Shown: in pieces, positions 58,385 through 64,000 of the stretch
Layout of the letters: the number at the start of each line of letters is the position of its first letter
Numbering within the stretch: position 1 is the stretch's first letter
Assembly (NCBI RefSeq): GCF_028640845.1
Contig: NC_080539.1
Span: 180,805,459 to 180,869,458 of the forward strand
Source of the DNA: Ahaetulla prasina
Taxonomy: Eukaryota; Chordata; Lepidosauria; Squamata; Colubridae
Length of the DNA: 64,000 bases
Direction: 5' to 3'
Translations under genes and position numbers: made by a program
The notes under the pieces: generated by a model
What the model was told of the DNA's origin: nothing
What the model saw: only the letters and a program-made list of their open reading frames with translations
Databases searched by the model: none

Positions 58385-59865
58385 ACCTTTCTATCCCTAA
58401 AATAGGAACTACAAGTACAAGTATGGTATATTTATTTTTAGGCTTCTCTGTTAGAATTTCCTTGCTCTCATTTGATCAAATGATGCATCTGTACTTTACC
58501 CCATTTGCATCCTACTGTTAAAATAAGCAACAGGAGAGAGAGGGAGAAGGTAAAAATCAGCATTATGATAAAAGAACAATTTCATGTCTGAAAAAGCAAA
58601 TTCTCCTTTAAAAATACCTTACTACTAATAATCCCATTTCTTTGCTTATTTTACTATTTAATTTATACTTGTAATGCTGTTGGCACACTAGTTTTCAATG
58701 CAACATAAAACTGACATCAGCAATTAGCATCAATTATTAATTGTATTAAATAAAACAACAGAACCATAAATAATATCAATATTAAAATATGGAATGTTTC
58801 ATAAATGTAAATATATAAACACCATTCTTCAGATTTTCAATTAAAAACAATGACAGGTAGTGGAACTAGGAAGAAATGCTGGAAAATGGCTGCTTATCTA
58901 AATTTGGCTTTAGGTATGAGTCGTGTCATGGGAGCCTATTCATATTTAATTAGAAATGGCAATTCGATGGAGGGGATTTCAAAGCAAATGAACCACAAAC
59001 AAATATTTAAATATGTGGCAGTTCAGTGTAACTTCTTCATACAAGGCTTTATGATGATTATGTCATACAAAATGTTACCATCAGTGACTGCACATTTCTT
59101 TGACATGTCTACGCTGTTGAATTTAATACATCTTTCATGTTAATTTTTAAAAGAATATGATTTTGTTTCAATGTTTACATTTTCCGGGGCCACTAAAATG
59201 TGCTTTCTGAAGCACACTGCACAAATAAATCACCAATTATTTCTTACAGCCATGAATATATATATTGCTATATATTGATACCAGCAGTACTAAATTCCAC
59301 TGCCAAATTAGTAAAGTGCTACATTTAGTTCAGCTTTAAATAAACAATATACTAATTTTAATAAGTCAGCAAAGATTTATTTTAGTTCTAGTTCAGACAT
59401 ACAGTCATGTGCAAGGTAATTCAATACTCATTGTAAGAAAAAACTATGAAAATTGTTTTACAGCTGGTTTTAATCAGCTCCCTTTGTTTAACATTAGAAA
59501 CTAACCTCTAAAAGATATATACAAGCTGCACATCCTACAGGTAATAGTATCCAGATGGGATGCTCTTACTGAACATCATGCTCAATATCATAAAGAATAT
59601 ACTGTGAAATAAGCACCTTGGCATAGACCTTGATGTTAACTTCTACTGTGCTTCCCTTAGTCCTTATGCTTGATGAAACTTGGAGGAATTCCTCACAGGT
59701 AGACCAAAGAAGTTTCAGATCAAGATTTATGCAATTATACAATAGCAAATAATAGCTTACTAATCATACTTTTCATTTTTTAGCAGAACTATTAGATTTT
59801 TAGCACTGTTGCTGCAATGTAAACCAAATTATCAAAAATGCGCATCTTAGCTTATCAGCTTGATA
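58385..59865. other. AT-rich intron, no feature seen
   Basis: Unique-looking intron. The 97-codon frame at 58850 shows no family resemblance and no splice context. Confidence 0.4.
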
Positions 59866-59875
59866 TAATTTAGGG

Positions 59876-60242
59876 CAGTGATGGTTAACCTTTTCAGCAC
59901 CAAGTGCCAAAACTGGAGCATGCATGTATGTGTGCGTGCCCAAGCCGGAGCGCTGGAACCCGGAAGAGAGCAGCTGACCGGTGCACATGCACGCCATCGC
60001 CAGCTGCTCTTCCGGGTTCTGTCGCATTCGCATGCATGCGTGCCAACCAGCTGTTCCAGTGTATACCGGCCACACCGGCCAGCTGGTCAGCAAGCATACG
60101 CGCGCCAGAACCCAGAAGAGAGCAGCTGGCTGACACACGTGTGTGATGGAACCCAGAAGAGCCACTGGTGATGGTGCATGTGCCCAGAGAGAGAGCTCTG
60201 TGTGCCACTCGTGGCACGTGTGCCATAGATTCACCATCACAG
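59876..60242. mobile_element. hAT-like element with internal palindromes
   Basis: It begins CAGTGATGGTTAACCTTTTC and ends GCCATAGATTCACCATCACAG. The flanking octamers ATTTAGGG (59868-59875) and AGTTAGGG (60243-60250) differ at one base. Inside, AACCCGGAAGAGAGCAGCTG (59958) faces its complement CAGCTGCTCTTCCGGGTT (60001), and a third copy (AACCCAGAAGAGAGCAGCTG) follows at 60109. GC-rich and rich in CATGC motifs. Confidence 0.8.
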
Positions 60243-60339
60243 AGTTAGGGTTTAACCAAATGAAATGAGTTAAGGTTTTGTTATTTTTGTCCCTTTTGAG
60301 ATTTAAAAGAAAAGTTTGGTCCTGTTGGTCTTACAAGAT

Positions 60340-60530
60340 TGATTTTACTAACTTGCAAGGGCAGAGAAGGCTCTCTTCCTGGGTCCCTGCCAGTCAAAAG
60401 ACTTTACTTCACAGGGTCCATAACATATGTTCTGCCACTGTATTTTTCATAATTGGGCTGACAGTCTCTCATATAGGCTTCCCTCACAGCAGGAGGCTGA
60501 CCCCAACCTGTGTTGTGCATTATTCTTAGT
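60340..60530 (-). mobile_element. Old L2-like LINE fragment
   Basis: GGCAGAGAAGGCTCTCTTCC followed by TGGGTCCCTGCCAGTCAAAA is similar to the complement of the L2-like LINE around 41825-41875. Short and diverged. Confidence 0.4.
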
Positions 60531-60534
60531 TTCA

Positions 60535-61050
60535 CTTCTCCCTTTTGACCTTATTAGTGACCTGGCACACTTCTGCCAGCATGACTCCAGCGGAGTCACT
60601 AAAACTACTGAGAATATTCCCATCATGTTGATGTGATATTTCCTGGAAGTTATGTTCGTTAAAATAAAGAAACATCCAAACTTTTTTGCTATCATTCCTA
60701 CATTGCATATGAAATCATTAGAAAATGTGCTTTCCCCAATATTTTTAACCATGAACGCATGATACTATAAACACTAGAATAGGAGTAAAAAGAGGAGAAA
60801 ATAAATCTTATTTGTACAAACTCCATGAATTTTACTTTAAAATACAGATTCATCTCGGCTATTTGCAGATTCCTGCGATTCTTTCCCTGTGCATAGCAGC
60901 CCAGGCAAAAGAAGTAGGGATAAAGTGCATAAACGTTCTGTTTTCCATTTCTCTTCAATTCAGGACCAAAGCACTAAACTGGATATGTTTAGAAACTGAA
61001 TGATTCATTTGAGTTTGGCAGAGAGGGAAGGGAAGAGTAGCTACCAAGAT
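60535..61050. other. Intron, no feature seen
   Basis: Unique-looking sequence between the L2 trace and the large hAT-like element. Confidence 0.35.
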
Positions 61051-61060
61051 GCGAACAGTC

Positions 61061-62112
61061 CAGTGGTGGGTTGCTACCGGTTCGCACCGGTTTGTGCAAA
61101 CCATTGGCGGAAGTTTGGCCAAGGTCGCTAAACCATTAGTGATGGCCAGCTGGCCATGCCCCAAACCGGTCCCCCAGTCGCTGCTTGCTCACCCCGACCG
61201 CTATGTTTGTCACCAACATGTTCTTCGCACACATGCATCCCATTGCCTTACAAGTCCAATGGGATGAGCATGCACGAAGAACATGGCGACCACCGGTACT
61301 TTTCGACAGCCTGCAGAGAAAGTGGCTGGCAAAGAAGCCTTTTGGGAGGCTTCTTTGCCAGCCACTTTCCAGCAGCGGCGGCTGGCTGGCAGCCACCAAA
61401 AACTCTGGTCAGCTTGTCTTCCCGATTCTGGACCAGCCGCCGCAGAAGGTAAGCAGCCGAACAAAGAGGCGGTGGTGGGGGAGGAAGACAGGCAAATGGG
61501 CCTGGCCACGGGGACCGCCAGGAAGGCAGGCAAGCATGTTGGGACCGCCTGGCAGTGGGGAAGAGAGCTCGCAGCCTACTCCTTCCCTGTGGCTCTGCCA
61601 TGCTTGCCTGCCTTCCTGGTGGTCCCCACGCCCTTGCTTTCCGAGGTCGGGTCACCCATCCAGTCCATGAGGGGAGACACGTTGATTCCAGCCCGGCCAG
61701 TGGGTGGATGGGCAGCCCTTTGGGGAGATGGAGCTGCTGCGCTGGAGTTGAGAGTGGTAGCAACAGCGGTGGTGCTGTGGGAGGACGGCCAGATGTCCCA
61801 GGGCTACTGTGCATATGCACTGCATGTGAAGGGAGGCAGACACCATGCCTCTGAGGAAAAGAGGTGGTGGTGAAGCCCTGGCTGTCACCTAGGAGAAGAC
61901 CATAGAGGGACACACACATGGGTGCACGCATGCACCCCTGTTGCCCCCACTGCCGCTACTTTTGCTGTTGGATTCTCGGCACTCTTAAAGTCAATCTTGA
62001 AGAGCTGGAAGGCTGGAACAATGAGTTTGGCAGCGATCTAAGGAAACATTTTCCAGCTCTTCAAGATTGATTTTAAGAGTGCCGAGAAGCCGACAGCAAA
62101 AGTAGTGGCAAC

Positions 62113-62151
<39 letters not shown>

Positions 62152-63271
62152 CACGCCCCTCCACGGTCCTCCTCTCCCAGGTGACAGCCAGGGCTTCGCC
62201 GCTGCCTCTTCTCAGAGGGGCAGTCTCTGCCTTCAAGTCCTTGTGGAGGGACACACACGGGGGGACACACACACACGGGGGGACACACACACGCACATAC
62301 ACACACACTTGCCACCGCTACTTTTGCTGTCAGCTTCTTGGCACTCTTAAAGTCGATCTTGAAGAGCTGGAAGACGTTTCCTTAGATTGCCGCCAAACTC
62401 ATTGTTGGGAGTGTCAGGCTAGCCCCTGAATATACAAGAAGTCTTGGGCAAAGGCGATTTAAGGAAACATCTTCAAGCTCAACTTCAAGAGCGCTGAGAA
62501 GCTAACAGCAAAAGTAGCGGCAGCTGGAGTGATGGACGTGTATGTGTGTGTCCCTCTGCAAGGACTTGGAGGCCCTCTGAGGAAAAGAGGAGGCGAAACC
62601 CTGGCTGTCAGTTGGGAGAGAAGGACCGCAGAGGGACACACACATACATGCCCCTGTTGCCGCTACTTTTGCTATTGGCTTCTTGGCACTCTTAAAGTCA
62701 ATCTTGAATAGCTGGAAGACATTTCCTTAAATTGCTGCCAAACTCATTGTTGAGAGCATCAGGCTAGCCCCTGAACATACGAGAAGTCTTGGGCAAGGTC
62801 TTCTCCTTCTCGACCTCGTATCACAGAGCAAACACAGACATTCTTTAGAAGCACTTTGCAAGGACGATAGATGTGTGGTGTGCCCCTCCACGCTCCTCTC
62901 CTGGGTGACAGGGCTTGGCCACTGCCTCTTTTCCTCAGAGGTGCGGGGTCTGCCTCCAAGTCCTTGTGGAGGAACACACACACACATGCCCCTGTTGCCC
63001 CCATTTTTCAGTCCGGGCTGCTCGGCAGGCTCACTTTTATTTTGTCAGCCCAAGGGAGGGGAGGTACATAGGAAATTGCCCTGTCTCTGCAGCATCGGTC
63101 ATGTGACTGAGTGGGCGTGAGCAACTCGGTGTCACTCACAGCAAGGTGCCGCCCCACTTTGCCGTGAGTGACTTTGAGTTGGCCACGCCCACTCAGTCAC
63201 ATCATCACCATGTCCACCAAACAAGCCACGCCCACAGAACCGGTAGTAAAAAAAATTGGAACCCAGTCCTG
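61061..63271. mobile_element. 2.2-kb hAT-like element with tandem palindromic interior
   Basis: The left end is CAGTGGTGGGTTGCTACCGG and the right end CCAATTTTTTTTACTACCGG on the complementary strand (terminal CAGGACTGGGTTCC). The exact octamer GAACAGTC flanks both sides (61053-61060 and 63272-63279). It is much more GC-rich than the surroundings. Inside, a module with GGCACTCTTAAAGTCAATCT occurs in forward orientation near 61980, 62340 and 62687, and in reverse orientation near 62065 and 62470, so units of about 350 bases, each palindromic, are in tandem. TG/CA runs lie between them (about 62115-62150 and 62250-62310). No transposase is recognised; the overlapping frames are artefacts. Confidence 0.85.
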
Positions 63272-63279
63272 GAACAGTC

Positions 63280-64000
63280 TGCCCCAAAGCCACAGTATTC
63301 CAAAAGGTACACAGGCACTCACATCAAGAAAAAAAGATGGCTCATTTCTTAAACTGAAACATTATTTAATCAAACAAGTCCACAACCAATGCGTACTATG
63401 AAAGTGCCTATGTTTCTACATCAGTGCCTATAAACTGGGTAAGAACTGTATGTTTTTAATCGGATGATGGTCAAAGTAGGCAATGAATTAGATTATTTGT
63501 ACAAGAACACACAGGATTAAATCATCCTTGAAAAAAAGTTTGTGAACTCAGAGAATACTTTATGGACCCTTAGATGACAGTCCAGGGTATATTTCTGTAC
63601 CAGTTATATTTGAATTGTTGCTGGTATCTATTCTTAGAAAATAAGTAACCAGTCTTCTTTATATATAGTCTGATAATTTCCTATACCTGGAGCTAATGTA
63701 CTTAAAACAACAACAATAAAGTTTGTTAGGAAACTGGCAGGAATTGTTTGTGCAGTGCTGAGAGTCAGAAGGATAGAAGTGGATACAACTGCAAATAAAT
63801 AAATAAAATTGTGGTTAGTTACAGATAGTTACAAATAAATCCTAAAGAAGAATTCGCTCAGAATTTCCTTGAGAATACCTTTATTTATATTAAGAATACA
63901 ATCTGCCAAAATTTTAGGAAAGTCACTCCTCTCCACTCCATTGCAGAGATGAGAACAGGGATCACTGCCTAATAACTGTTTTTCTCATGCCTATACTTCA
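63280..64000. other. AT-rich intron, no feature seen
   Basis: No exon or firm repeat was recognised up to the window end. Short AAC and AAT runs occur near 63705 and 63797. Confidence 0.4.

Noticed and set aside
58850..59143. 97-codon plus-strand frame
   Set aside because: No family resemblance, splice context or codon bias. Likely chance in AT-rich intron.
61185..61931. Several overlapping open frames of 160-230 codons on both strands
   Set aside because: They lie inside the GC-rich palindromic hAT-like element, are mirror images of one another on the two strands and show no family resemblance.
45450..64000. Search for the upstream SUPT3H exon encoding the start of histone fold 1
   Set aside because: No minus-strand match to the conserved LHETAVLVEDVV region was found by eye, so none is claimed.

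Overview
The window is vertebrate nuclear DNA, almost certainly from a squamate reptile and probably a snake. The evidence is the repeat content: a Bov-B LINE end, Sauria-type and other tRNA-derived SINEs, chicken-repeat-1 (CR1) LINEs, three copies of a CR1/L3-like LINE whose 3' tail carries an ATTCT (AATAG) microsatellite as described for snakes, an L2-like LINE and many small hAT elements. Bacterial-style features (operons, ribosome binding sites, CRISPR) do not apply. Species cannot be determined from the sequence.

The only host gene I can support is SUPT3H, the SPT3 histone-fold subunit of the SAGA transcription coactivator, on the minus strand. Eight consecutive coding exons lie between 45449 and 5374 (order 45363-45449, 38976-39066, 37665-37798, 16116-16191, 11927-12039, 11229-11333, 8037-8222, 5374-5481). 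They join in frame with consensus splice sites to give 300 uninterrupted codons. The N-terminal exons (start codon, first half of histone fold 1) and the short final exon are not visible and should lie outside the window. Everything between and above these exons therefore reads as intron of SUPT3H.

The introns are a dense, often nested transposon landscape. 1-9 kb: Bov-B end, three hAT miniature elements, Sauria SINE, a 360-bp MITE and a 128-bp palindrome. 9.7-18.2 kb: CR1, snake-type LINE with microsatellite, a solo LTR inside a SINE, an internally deleted L1-like element with a 15-bp target duplication, and a mariner-type MITE. 18-36 kb: mostly unique AT-rich intron with scattered CR1, LTR, PLE-like and MITE copies plus microsatellites. 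36-47.5 kb: hAT in a CR1 tail, LINE fragments, a nearly full-length 3.6-kb L2-like LINE with recognisable endonuclease and reverse transcriptase, a SINE and a roughly 530-bp near-perfect palindrome. 49.9-64 kb: a palindromic hAT interrupted by a solo LTR, CR1 and L2 pieces, a GC-rich composite repeat and a 2.2-kb hAT-like element with an exact 8-bp target duplication and internal tandem palindromes.

Best leads: the 46.9-47.45 kb palindrome (a potential long intronic hairpin RNA); the N-terminus of the L2-like LINE, which resembles the eIF4E-binding region of the host protein 4E-T; and GC-rich hAT-like elements sharing an internal palindromic architecture. All family names are from recognition by eye; no database search was possible.
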